Assembly (NCBI RefSeq): GCF_031143425.1
Contig: NC_090451.1
Location: forward strand, 349,502,339-349,566,338
Source: Pleurodeles waltl
Taxonomy: Eukaryota > Chordata > Amphibia > Caudata > Salamandridae
Direction of reading: 5' to 3'
Length of the DNA: 64,000 bases
The position numbers were made by a program, and so were the translations under genes. Positions 38,876 to 48,654 of this stretch are shown here, in pieces. Within the stretch, counting starts at the first letter, position 1, and each line of letters begins with the position of its first letter. Below the pieces are notes generated by a model, which was given only the letters and a program-made list of their open reading frames with translations, was not told where the DNA came from and searched no databases.

Positions 38876-38877
38876 GG

Positions 38878-39345
38878 AACTGTTAGACCTAACATCCTTG
38901 GTGTGGATTCTCCCAAGACTTTTTGCCTTCAGTCCCTGATTTTAGCTGAACTTGTTTTTGTTGAACTTTCGTTGGCATTGGGACTCTGTACTTTCCCCCT
39001 GCTATACAGTGACTCTCTCCTTTAGACATGGTAAAACTGGCTTGAACCCAATTGGCACATTTAATTTACTTCTAGACTCTCAGTGAATGATGATGCGTGT
39101 GCCCAGGGCCTCTAAACTAAATAATGCAAGCGGCTGCAGCACACTTAGTGACGCCCACTACAGCAGCATTGCAGAATGTGTTTTGGGCCTGCCACTGCAG
39201 CCTATTCCCCAGCTTTGGGGCTTTTTGCCAGGCCTACACGTTCCTTTTTTACATTTGTGGGTCAGTCCCAGGATAGGCCCAAAAGCTTTTTCAGGTACAG
39301 TGCATGGTACTTAAAGAGAGGGACAAGTGTACCTCAGTGGCACAG
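38878..39345 (+). mobile_element. Divergent relative of LTR-like family A (5' part)
   Basis: It starts TGTTAGACCTAACATCC and keeps the block order of the family-A start: TTGTTGAACTTTCG, ATTTAATTTACTT, GTGCCCAGGGCCTCTAAA and GGGCCTGCCACTGCAG. It ends mid-element. Identification is by block order and is less certain than for the other copies. Confidence 0.5.
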
Positions 39346-39924
39346 CTTGTGGTTGAGACCCTGAACCTACTTTGTGAAATTCAAAGTTGTTTAAGATATT
39401 GGTGCATCTTCACACCGCAAGCCAGCTAGGTGATTTTGGAAGAGCCTTTTACTGGTACACCTTGTACATATTCAGCACTGGATAACTACTATCCAAGCAT
39501 AAAAGACAGATATTGTGTAGGACAGCTGGTGCAAACAGGCAGTAGCAAAACAAGCATTGTTTGGAATGGTAGAGTAGTAGTATAAGGTAGCCAATGTGAA
39601 GAAAGATAAAGGTGGAAAAGCAGGACAAAAATAGCTGAGGCATTAGGGTTAAACCTTGCGCAGGAAAAAACCCATCAATGAGCACAAGAGAAGTGGGTTC
39701 CGATCGAAACAGCTGTGCAGAAAAAATGGAAGTGGTGATTCCCATATGTACAGGGATCTGAGTGTGCCTGATATCATGCAAGCATGCATGCGTAGCCCTA
39801 AATAGTGGGCATTTGCTAGACAGGAACAGAATATGCTAATTTAGGAGTCTTCAAAATGCAACACAAGGCACAAGATAAGAAAATAGCAGGTTACTACATC
39901 CATAGATTTTTCATACCAGCGTAC

Positions 39925-40075
39925 CTCTAGGTGGCTTTATGTGGCTCCATGCTAGATACATACCACTCTTCAGGAAATGGTTTAGAGCTGCATATGTGCC
40001 ACCCCTGAGTGCTGGCGTCAGTTTCTGTTCTTTTTCATTTTCCACGCCCTCAAATGAGGAACATGAACAATTAGT
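39925..40075 (+). mobile_element. DIRS terminal-region fragment
   Basis: GTACCTCTAGGTGGC...GTGGCTCCATGC followed by GCGTCAGTTTCTGTTC and TTTTTC resembles the terminal, non-coding part of salamander DIRS elements. It also partly matches the ends of DIRS copies 1 (about 20650) and 3 (about 59430). No coding sequence is attached. Mostly recalled resemblance. Confidence 0.4.
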
Positions 40076-40149
40076 TACAGTGTGCTCAAAACTATTTTGG
40101 GACAGTTTTAGATGTTAAAAAGAGGACATTTTGCGTAATTCTATGTGTA

Positions 40150-41290
40150 ATGGTCCTGAATCTACACACTGAGATTATATGGGGGGGTGATCTAAACTGC
40201 ATACTGAATGGAACACTAGACAGACATCCCCCTAAAGAGAGCACTAAACCTAACAATACCAGAAGGCTCTGAGACATAATGGAGTGGATGGGCCTGCTGA
40301 TTGTGTGGTGGGTCCAATACCCAACAGAAGAGGTATATTTGTGTTAAAACCATGCTACAGAAACATAGCAGGCTAGATTACTTACTGATAGAAACTAGAC
40401 ATAGCCATAAACTAACGGATATAGGGGGTGATTCTGACCCCGGCGGTACTAGACCGCCGGGGCCAGGGTCGGCAGGAGCACCGCCAACAGGCTGGCGGTG
40501 CCCCGCAGGGCATTCTGACCGCGGCGGTTCCGCCGCGGTCAGAAGAGGAAAACCGGCGGTCTCCCGCCGGTTTTCCGCTGCCCTTCTGAATCCACCATGG
40601 CGGCGCAGCTCGCTGCGCCGCCATGGGGATTCAGACACCCCCTACCGCCATCCTGTTCCTGGCAGTTCGCCCGCCAGGAACAGAATGGCGGTATGGGGTG
40701 TTGTGGGGCCCCTGGGGGCCCCTGCAGTGCCCATGCCAATGGCATGGGCACTGCAGGGGCCCCCGTAAGCGGGCCCCACTTTGAATTTCACTGTCTGCAT
40801 TGCAGACAGTGAAATTTGCGACGGGTGCAACTGCACCCGTCGCACCTTCCCACTCCGCGGCTCAATTCTGAGCCGGCGTCCTCGTGGGAAGGGTTTTTGC
40901 ACTGGGCTGGCGGGCAGCCTTTTGGCGGTCGCCCGCCAGCCCAGTGCAAAAGCCAAAATACCCTCAGCGGTCTTGCGACCGCGGAGCAGTATTTTGGAGG
41001 GGGGAAGTCTGGCGGGCGGCCTCCGCCGCCCGCCAGACTTAGAATGACCCCCATAATCTATTCAGCTAGATGTTTGTTGGACCACTCCCCACTGCTCGGC
41101 ATTACAGACTGGGAACTCTTTTGCCGATTTTGACACATTGGAGCTAAGGTACTGTAAAATTGCTCTTTTAAAAGAAATGTGAAGTGTGCCATTCTCTGAC
41201 AATACGAGGTAGTCAAAAGAAATTGTTTGAGGCACTAATGGACTTACAAAGGATTCTACTTCAGACAAGTACACAGGGATAGCTCTTTCA
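40150..41290 (+). pseudogene. L1 endonuclease remnant, interrupted by a MITE
   Basis: In shifting frames the plus strand reads GGDLNCILNGTLDRHPPKES (about 40184), MEWMGLLIVWWVQYPTEEVY, then SRLDYLLIETRHSHKLTDI ending at 40423. After the MITE it continues at 41053 as IYSARCLLDHSPLLGITDWE. GGDxN, RLDY and SDHxP-like boxes (here LDHSP) are L1 endonuclease signatures. It may be the 5' part of the same L1 that continues at about 42740; orientation and order agree. Confidence 0.78.
40424..41052. mobile_element. Hairpin-ladder MITE 2 (GC-rich, ATA target duplication)
   Basis: A 629-base element with imperfect terminal inverted repeats GGGGGTGATTC (40424) and GAATGACCCCC (ending 41052), flanked by ATA at 40421-40423 and 41053-41055. 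The interior is a series of adjacent hairpins, strongly GC-rich. Examples are CCCCGGCGGT/ACCGCCGGGG near 40440, TGACCGCGGCGG/CCGCCGCGGTCA near 40520, AAAACCGGCGG/CCGCCGGTTTT near 40550, GGCGGCGCAGC/GCTGCGCCGCC near 40610, GCAGTGCCCATGCC/GGCATGGGCACTGC near 40730, TTTCACTGTCTGCA/TGCAGACAGTGAAA near 40800, and TTTTGCACTGGGCTGGCGGG with its complement near 40900. There is no transposase. Removing it and one ATA restores the L1 reading frame. Confidence 0.87.
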
Positions 41291-41295
41291 TTAGG

Positions 41296-41765
41296 GGGGA
41301 GGAGTGTTGCCTCCCGCCAGCAGCGGCAGCTGCAAAACCTCTAAAAGAAATCGATAATAAACTTAGTTTATTATCATTTTCTTCTAGAGCAGAGGGGCCA
41401 CAGGGGTGACGAGTGTGAGGGGGAGTGCTGAGCACTCCCCCTCAAAGCGCATGTGTGTTTCACCGGACGTCTCAAGCCAGCCAAACACCCATGCGCACAG
41501 GGCTCCCAGTCTATCTGGGAACGTCCTGGATGGGTGCTCTCTGCCAATTCAGACGCTGCTCTGAGCAGCGTCGGAATTAGCGTTAGGATTGGCCTCAGGG
41601 AAGGCTGGGAGCCTGTGCCTGCAGCCGGCTGCAGCAGACAGAAGCGGGGCGCGGCCTGCATTCAGGTAAGTTTATTTTCGTATTTTTTTTAAATTGTATT
41701 AACATTCCTCCCTCCGTGCAACCCCCTGCACGCTGCCCCGCCCCACCCATGTAGGACACGCGTAG
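41296..41765. repeat. Hairpin-bearing repeat, possible fourth ladder element
   Basis: The block starts TAGGGGGGAGGAGTGTTGCC and contains three clean hairpins: 41353-41375 (GATAATAAAC/GTTTATTATC), 41417-41443 (13-base arms GAGGGGGAGTGCT) and 41552-41572 (GACGCTGCTC/GAGCAGCGTC). The far end near CCCTCCGTGCAACC is vague and no target duplication was found. Confidence 0.5.
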
Positions 41766-42099
41766 CCGCGACCGCAACCACAACATTAATGTTTACTGAG
41801 AAAAACTGTGCAATCAGTGCGATGTGGGCCTCTGTGATTAAGAATTCTGGGCATAGAAACCATAGTGAAAGTAAGCCTATTTTGGCAAAATTGAACTGTG
41901 TGAGTTCAGAAATGGCAAAAGATTACAATATTGCATGCACTCAAGCAATGGATTTTGAAAGGTTTGTGTGCTTGTCAAAGGTCGGTTTTTAATGTTGTGA
42001 ATACCATTCTCTGCAAGTGGACATTTGGAAGTATTTGTTTGTGTGTATAACTGGGAGTGATACTGAGAGAGTGTAATGATATACAAAATGGCGCACTTT

Positions 42100-42141
42100 C
42101 AGGTTGAGAAAGACTGCAGAGACAGTCGAAACGCGTTCCTG
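42100..42141 (+). ncRNA. Hammerhead-ribozyme-like motif 1
   Basis: Stem I is CAGG (42100-42103) with CCTG (42138-42141). The first core box is TTGAGAA (42104-42110) against consensus CUGANGA, with two substitutions. One extra A follows. Stem II is GACTG (42112-42116) with CAGTC (42123-42127) and a six-base loop. GAAA begins at 42128 and continues as a minimal stem III, GAAACGCGTT, in which AC pairs with GT around a GC loop, ending at the H17 position. Family knowledge: minimal type I hammerheads of this form occur in Penelope-like elements and retrozymes. The altered core makes self-cleavage of this copy doubtful. Confidence 0.6.
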
Positions 42142-42222
42142 TTTCCACTTGTGCTTTTCATTAAATTAATAAAAATGTCAAGTCTGTGAGTGCCGTCTTG
42201 CTTTGGAATGGGGGAAAGTAGT

Positions 42223-42224
<2 letters not shown>

Positions 42225-42254
<30 letters not shown>
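42225..42254. repeat. (TA)n microsatellite
   Basis: A pure TA run, about 85 bases after hammerhead-like motif 1. Confidence 0.95.
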
Positions 42255-42261
<7 letters not shown>

Positions 42262-42604
42262 CACATATACTAGTGTTTCGCAGGCTTGATATGAGCACTG
42301 TGAGTTTACTTGTTGGTCAACAATTTTCGGTATTTTATTTATATGATATTTAGCTTTACATTTTCATCTGCATTTAAAGTATGGAATTTGAACAAGCTGG
42401 TAAAATGAACTGTATTATTTAAGGTGCTAGTTGAATATGATCCATTGCTTAACAATCTGGTATGTGTGGTGTAATTGGTGTAAAAAATTCCAAAAGATTC
42501 AGCCCGTACTTTCCTGAGTGTTTTTACTGGTTTTATGCTTGGGTGCACGTCATTTGGCTGCGACACGCTATGTAATAGAGAAACAGCACTCAGTGATCAT
42601 GGTG

Positions 42605-42646
42605 GGTTGTGAGAAAGGCCACATTCACGGCCGAAACGCATTAACC
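42605..42646 (+). ncRNA. Hammerhead-ribozyme-like motif 2
   Basis: Stem I is GGTT (42605-42608) with AACC (42643-42646). The core box is GTGAGAA (42609-42615), again with an extra A. Stem II is GGCC (42617-42620) with GGCC (42629-42632) and an eight-base loop. The second box is GAAACGCATT at 42633-42642, where the stem III G is changed to A. Spacing of all parts is identical or nearly identical to motif 1, but the stem sequences differ while staying complementary. It is also followed by a TA microsatellite. Probably inactive because of the core changes. Confidence 0.58.
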
Positions 42647-42659
42647 TTTGTTAGATATC

Positions 42660-42661
<2 letters not shown>

Positions 42662-42709
<48 letters not shown>
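42662..42709. repeat. (TA)n microsatellite
   Basis: A pure TA run directly after hammerhead-like motif 2. Confidence 0.95.
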
Positions 42710-42716
<7 letters not shown>

Positions 42717-42739
42717 CCAGATTGATGCACACACAGTTG

Positions 42740-43810
42740 TAATGCCCTCAGGGTTCCGTTGTGGTGACTGAAAACAGAAGCCTGCCAGACATTTGAGGAA
42801 ACTATCACACACTACTTTACGAACAAATGAGTCATAGCCAATGACAGATTCACTGAGTGGGTGTCGATGAAGGTTGTAATTAGGAGGGTAATGAAGTATG
42901 AAAACGTTTGGAACTAGGAAACAGATGGAGAGCTCACTGACCAGCCACGAAAAGTGTCTGTAAACCATGCATCCACAAAAGAAATCATAGAATGAGCAGC
43001 TTTAAAGGCCACAAATATTGACACCTGCAATAGACTTGAAAAGCACACCAACACGACATATAGGCAGAGATTATAGATGAAGGGGACAAGTCAAGTAGGT
43101 TACTGGTACAGCTACTAAAGAGAGTTGCCGCACACACAGATATTAAGGGCTAGAGATAGGTAGGGACAGAAGGCCTCACCAAGGAGGTTATAAGCATGCT
43201 TTCTTTCAACAGTTGAAAACCTATATAGTGAAGATCAGATAACCAATCAAAAACAGGTTACAGCCTACACTGCATCCTTCCCCCTCAAAAAAGTAACTCC
43301 AGAACAGCAGGAGATGCTTGCCGCACCACTCAGTCGAGAAGATGTGACAGCAGCAACCAAAGATATACAAAAGGCCAAGGCCTCACGAGGTGATGGCTTA
43401 CTGATAGAACTCTAACAGAACTATGTAGGGCAAACAGGAGAAATTTCTTGAGGTCTATAATGAAGCATATGACACAGGAGTGTTACCCGAATTCGGGAGA
43501 GAGGCCCAGATAGCCCTTATTCTGATAGGAACTCAAGAGGAATTTTCAGCGTACAACCACTATCAATATACAATGCTGATGCCCAAGTACTTAGCTACGT
43601 ACTGGCCAGGAGGTTAACCAAAATAATTTTGGGTTTGATTCACGATGATCAATGGGAATTTCTGCCACAGGGAAACACTGCGTAATCTACGGAGGCTATC
43701 ACATACTATCCATATGGTGGGTACAGAGGAAGAAAAATATGTGTTAGCCTTGATAGTTATCGCAAAGTCTTTTATCGCCCTTGTTGTGCATGATCATCGG
43801 CTCCTTTGTT
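42740..43810 (+). pseudogene. L1 ORF2 fragment: linker and RT palm
   Basis: Plus-strand fragments read DRFTEWVSMKVVIRRVMK (about 42845; the L1 LxEWExxKxVIRG linker), SSRLLVQLLKRVAAHTDIKG (about 43090), then RT: LSREDVTAATKDIQKAKA (43330), LARRLTKIILGLIHDDQWEF (43600) and NLRRLSHTIHMVGTEEEKY. It ends at VLALIVIAKSF, the A box (normally LxxDxEKAFD), at about 43780. The element is cut there; the next RT block occurs at 48690, beyond a DIRS element. Confidence 0.8.
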
Positions 43811-43859
43811 AGATTCTTTTTTAGCTCATCGGGTGAGCTTAAGATAGGAGCAATAGTGC

Positions 43860-44855
43860 AAGAGAAAAGATGAGCATGTGAGTAAGTAAATATTAGAATA
43901 AAGTAGTAGATAAAGCTACGGCATCAACAAAATAGTGTTTTTTGAATGTCTGTGGGTTATTCCATGTAGCTGCTTTACAAACGTCTGCCAGTGGGATGTT
44001 TTCTAAAAAAAAGAATTAAAAAAAAGGCCATTACAGCTCCTTTCTTGCGTGTAGAATGAGTGCTTGGAGTTGTAGGACGCGCTTTGCTTTGCGATAGCAT
44101 GTCTGAATACATCTAACTATTCATCATGGCTATTCCCCTATAGAGGAACCTTGCGGTTTTGCAAATGCAACAAAGAGTTGTTGCATCTTGCAAAAAGATT
44201 TAGTTCTTTCTATGGAATACAGACTGCTCTTTTAACATCTATTGTGTGGAGAGCTCTTTCCGCTACTGAATCCAGTTTTGGGAGGAACACTGGAAGCTCT
44301 ATTGTTTGGTTCGCATGGAAAGGGGATACCACTTTAGGTAGGAACTCTGGGTTAGTACGGAGTAGTAACTTTGATGGATATACATGAAAAACAGGTTCTT
44401 CCAATGTGAGTGCTTATAGTTCACTTATCCTTCTAAGGGATGTGATAGCTACCTTCCATGTGATGAATTGTAGATCACAAGAATGAAGTGGGTTAAATGG
44501 AGGTCCCAGGAGCTTAGTGAGAATGATATGAAGGTTCCAAACTGCTGCTGGTGGTGTGGAAGGAGGATTGATGCTTTAGACCTTCCATAAATGCTTTGAT
44601 AACTGGAAAAATGATGTGTTGTTTGTTTTGCATGTAAGCACTAGAGCTTCTAAATGTAACCTAATTAATGTATATGCAAGGCCTGCTGTTGTAAATGAAG
44701 CAGGTAACCAATGAAGTCTTGTACTGTTGGTGATAGTGGTTGAACTTGTTTGTTTAGACTGTAATGTACACATTTTGTCTACTTGGCTGCATGATATGCC
44801 TGTGTAGTTGGACTACATGCTTGTTTCAGAAAATCCATGCTTTCCTCAGGGAGGT
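43860..44855 (-). pseudogene. DIRS copy 2 tyrosine recombinase remnant
   Basis: Minus-strand reading from 44855 down gives SPTTQAYHAAK then TKCVHYSLNKQVQPLSPT and LIRLHLEALVLTCK (N-terminal SAM-like domain). The catalytic domain follows with PPAAVWNLHIILTKLLGPPF, ITWKVAITSLRRISEL (which keeps the catalytic Arg, family TSARRVSEL), LEEPVFHVYPSKLLLRTNPE and FLPKVVSPFHANQTIELP. RTKSFCKMQQLFVAFAKPQG comes next, then a decayed HxxR/Y region near 44000. It is better preserved than copy 1 but still contains stops. Confidence 0.87.
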
Positions 44856-46575
44856 TGTTAGAAATAGGGTCTCTAGTTGGCAGTGATTTGCAACCTGTCC
44901 AAGAAGGGACCCTCTCTGTAGTCAGGGTAAGGGAGACACACAGCTAAGATAACCGCTGCTCACCCCCTTGGTAGCTTGGCACTTGCAGTCAGGCTTACCT
45001 CAGAGGCAATATGTAAAGTATTTGTACACACACACAGTAACACAGTGAAAACACCACAAAAGTATTCCACACCAGTTTAGAAAACAAAACCAATATTTAT
45101 CTGAGTAAAACAATACCAAAATGACAAAAATCCAAAAGACACAAGCAAAAATACGAATTTTTAAATATTACATCTCAGTAAAGCACTTAGAAACACAATA
45201 GCACCAACAGAGGCTATCACGACTTCTTGATGGAGCTGTTTCCAACAGTTGGACGTCACTTGCAAGGGAGTGCAGGCTGGTCACGGAGTTGCAAGGACCC
45301 CATGCGCAGTACCTTTGAAAACAATGATGAAGCAAAGACTTTGCATGGAGTCGAGGAGGTGAGGCGCCGCTGGAGCCGATTCGGTATTGGTTCCTTACTG
45401 CTACCGGGGAGGCGAGGCAGGGGAGGTGGGGCATCAGTTCCTTACTGTTGCTGGGGAGGTGATGCAGCATCAGTAGCAAGGCAGTGGTTCCTTACGATCC
45501 GGTGGGGTCGATGAATCCAACAGGTCAAGATGCAAGGTATCGACTTTGCAGTGTCACGATCACACCACGGGGCCACAGATGCTGCGATGGAGTCGAAGTC
45601 AGATGACACAACACTCAGGGCTCATACTGTGACTGGACTTCAGAGGCGATGCAGCAGCGTTGTGCCTGCGGTGTCTGTCACAGTTGTTGCACTCAGCAGG
45701 GACCATGGCTCTGATGCTGATAGAGGCTCAGAGTCCTTTCAGTAACACCAGTTTCGAAGTCGCTATGAAGTTGATGTACTTGGTTTCTTCTTGGGTTCAC
45801 CAGAACTCACTCCCAATGGCCCAGAAAGTGGATTTGTCTCCACTTGGCAAGTCAGGACCCTCAGCAAGAGAGCCCAGGTACAGGCAAATTAAGTATTTGA
45901 TGTCCTTGAGACATCTAACAGGAGGCAAGCTCAGTCCAAGTCCTTGGTTAACCTTTGGAAGTGGGTGGCAGAAAGCAAAGTCCAGTCCATTCAGTCCCAG
46001 GCCAGAAGCAGCAAGCAGCAGGCCAGCATAGCAAAGCAATAGGCAGAGTGGCAGTCCCCCCTACAGCATCTATCTCTTTTTCCTGGCAGAATGTCCTCAG
46101 TCCAGAACGATTCTAAAGTTGTGGTCTCAGAGGTCCAATACTTATACTCGTTTCTGCCATTGGAGTAGGCAAACTTCAAAGGAAAGTCTTTGTAATGCAC
46201 AAAACCCTGTCTTTCCTGCCCTTGCCCCAGACACACTCCAGGGGGTTGGAGACTGCTTTGTGTAAGGACAGGCACAGCCCTATTCAGGTGCAAGTGTCCA
46301 ACCACTCTAGCCCAGGAAGACCCATTAGGATATGCAGGGCACACCTCAGCTCCCTCTGTGTGACTGTCTAGAATTAATTAACAAACAGCCCAACTGTCAT
46401 TCTGACCCAGACAGGCAGAGGCACAGAATGGTTAAGCAAAAAAATGCCCACTTTCTAAAAGTGCCATTTTCAACCTTACAATTTAAAAAACAACTTTACC
46501 AAAAGATGTATTTGTAAATTGTGAGTTCAGCGACACCAAACTCCATTTCACAATCAGCTCCTAATGGTAAATTTC
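44856..46575 (-). mobile_element. LTR-like repeat family A, copy 2, inserted in DIRS copy 2
   Basis: It starts TGTTAGAAATAGGGTCTCTA at 44856 and, in reverse orientation, matches 53930-55529 block by block: CACACAGCTAAGATAACC, AAGTATTTGTACACACACAC, AATATTTATCTGAGTAAAAC and ACAAAGCAGTCTCCAACC (reverse). The far end is truncated near 46575. It separates the recombinase and gag of DIRS copy 2, so it is younger than that element unless the DIRS rearranged. Confidence 0.78.
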
Positions 46576-46639
46576 AGGAAGATGCTGCAGTAGTTCTTGT
46601 ATATCATCCCATTGGGCTCTATTATAACGTAAAGTAAAC

Positions 46640-48420
46640 CTACTGAATTAGTTATGTGGAGGTGGTTATCTGCTTGTGCAGCAACACATTTTCCTGCTGC
46701 ATCGCCAAATTTGTACTTTCTTTGTCTGTTGGAGAGGCATCTCCAGTGCCTTGGGAATTAGCCCTCTTCCTAGTCATGTGAACTACCAAGGAATCAGGGG
46801 GGACTTGACCTCTGATGCATGGAGGTACCAATGGACATGGCTTGTATTTTTTGTCCACCTTTAGAGTTCTTACCCTGGATTTGACGGTCTGCTTGCAAAT
46901 ATCCTCTGTGGATTTAAGCATGCCGTTCAACATAGGCAAGAATTGTACTGTCCTATGCTATCTAGTTAGTGTCTCTACAAGGAAGTCATCCTCATCCTGT
47001 ATACTATGGAAATCGATTTTGTGATATTGTGCTGCACTAATGACCTCAGGATAGGTTGTGGTATCATCTGGTGGTGAGGGTTTAGAGGTCTGGGTTAGTG
47101 TCATCCACAGGGTCTACATCATATTGATCCCATGGATCCTGGGTGTTGTCTGGGTCTCCCTGTGGATCTGCAAAATATGGCATATATGGTTATATATCCT
47201 TTCCGGTATCAATGTCACCCACGGAAGATGGTGCGGTGATGTATGTGGCTGCTCCTAGGAGGGTGCTCTGTTAAGTTTGTATGAGCTGGTGATATTGCAG
47301 GTGGTGGCAATACAGAGGTGGAGGAAAGAGCGAGTTGTAGGTGTAGAGACAGGTAGATAAGGTGGAGTTGGTGAAAAATGAATAGGACTGGTGCCACTAT
47401 CCTTGCGTTTTTTCTTGGAAGCCTTAGGTGGATTTGCCTGCATGATCTCCTCTTCAAATGTCTTCTTCTTTTTTTAAAGTGTGTCTGTTGCAGCTGGTGG
47501 TGGTTCAGCCACTACTTTGACAGTCTCTAGATGAATAAACAAAGTTTTTGTTCTTTTGTCCAATTTGTCTTGGAGTTTCTCGAGAATTGGCTCAACAGGC
47601 ATCTCTTTGGGCTCTGACACAATCTTTGTCTGTTTCGACGCTGAGGGTAGTTTCAGAGCTAAGGTCAGTTTCTGCACCAACAAGATTGGACACAGAAGAT
47701 AGTTCTGATGGCTGAGGGAGTTTCAATTCTGAAGGTGTTTTAGTGGGCTGAAGGTGGCATTTTTGGCTAAAATGTCTTATAGTGCTCTAAAGGAGTCAAT
47801 GTGATTTTTGGGGTATCGGCACCAAAGAGACTTTAAAGACTTTGACTTTTCAATGCCTGCCAAGCGTTTTGGCGGTTGAGGGACTTGTGCCTGCTCCCTT
47901 GTCTGTTTTAGAGACCAATATGGCTCCAGGGCAGTGGGGTTCCATGAGTCGCTTTCACCGGTGTACTCAGGTACCTTGTGTCATGGAGTGATCAGGGTTG
48001 TGGTCAGGGTTGTGGTCAGAGCCTTCACCACTGCTCTTCATCAGTATGGGTACATCCACCCAGCTCATCCCTGAAAATATCAAGTACATTGTTGCGTTGC
48101 TGTGACTGCATGGTTGAGAGGCCAAATGACATTCTCTGTGTTGCCAAAATGTTTTTTGGAATGGAAGGTCAGGCACACCTCACACAACACCTCGTCGTGG
48201 TCCGGGGACAAGCAAAAATTACAAATGGAGTGCTGGTCCTGCTTGAAGTACTTGGTGTGGCACTTCGAACAGAAACTAAAAGGAGTCTTTTCCATCCCTC
48301 GTCCTCGTCTAGTAAAGAAGATGACATCTGAAGAAAAGAACGAAGTCCAACAGGGCCCAAGCCCGGGCCGTTTGAAAAATGGAAGGAACACCACAAGGTG
48401 CAGTCGCTGTTGAGGTTTCC
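46640..48420 (-). pseudogene. DIRS copy 2 gag-like remnant
   Basis: Minus strand, N-terminal part near 48150-48320: PFSFCSKCHTKYFKQDQHS followed by ICNFCLSPDHDEVLCEVC. This Cys-rich segment has C-x2-C, C-x2-C and C-x2-C pairs and fits the N-terminal region of salamander DIRS gag-like proteins. C-terminal part near 46660-46860: KYKPCPLVPPCIRGQVPPDS followed by LVVHMTRKRANSQGTGDASP. Between them the frames are broken. Assignment as gag follows DIRS gene order. Confidence 0.75.
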
Positions 48421-48654
48421 GTCAAAGGGTGATAAAAAATCATTCCACTGGAATGGCCTTATGGCAGAAATCCAAGATCGACATCCAAACCCAGTGCAAT
48501 AAAAAAAAAAAATCTAACTAAGGAGCGGATGATAATGTGCAACACGGACTGTAGGAAGAGTCATTATAACTTGTGACTCAAAAGACTTCTTCAAAGGAAA
48601 ACAAGTTTCAGACTTCCAAGCCCAATACTAGATGGCAGGAGTATCCTAAGTATA

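Larger units (their letters stand above)
43860..48650 (-). mobile_element. DIRS-type element, copy 2 (RT region missing, inserted in L1)
   Basis: On the minus strand gag (46640-48420) precedes tyrosine recombinase (43860-44855). The RT/RNase H region expected between them is absent, and a family-A repeat occupies the junction. The whole lies between two pieces of an L1 ORF2 that are consecutive apart from about 60 residues. The right edge carries GGCAGGAGTATCCTAAG, similar to the GGATACTCC motif of DIRS termini at 50890. Confidence 0.75.

Noticed and set aside
40301..41133. Overlapping Pro/Arg/Gly-rich reading frames in the GC-rich block
   Set aside because: They are by-products of the hairpin-ladder MITE; palindromes make mirrored frames on both strands.
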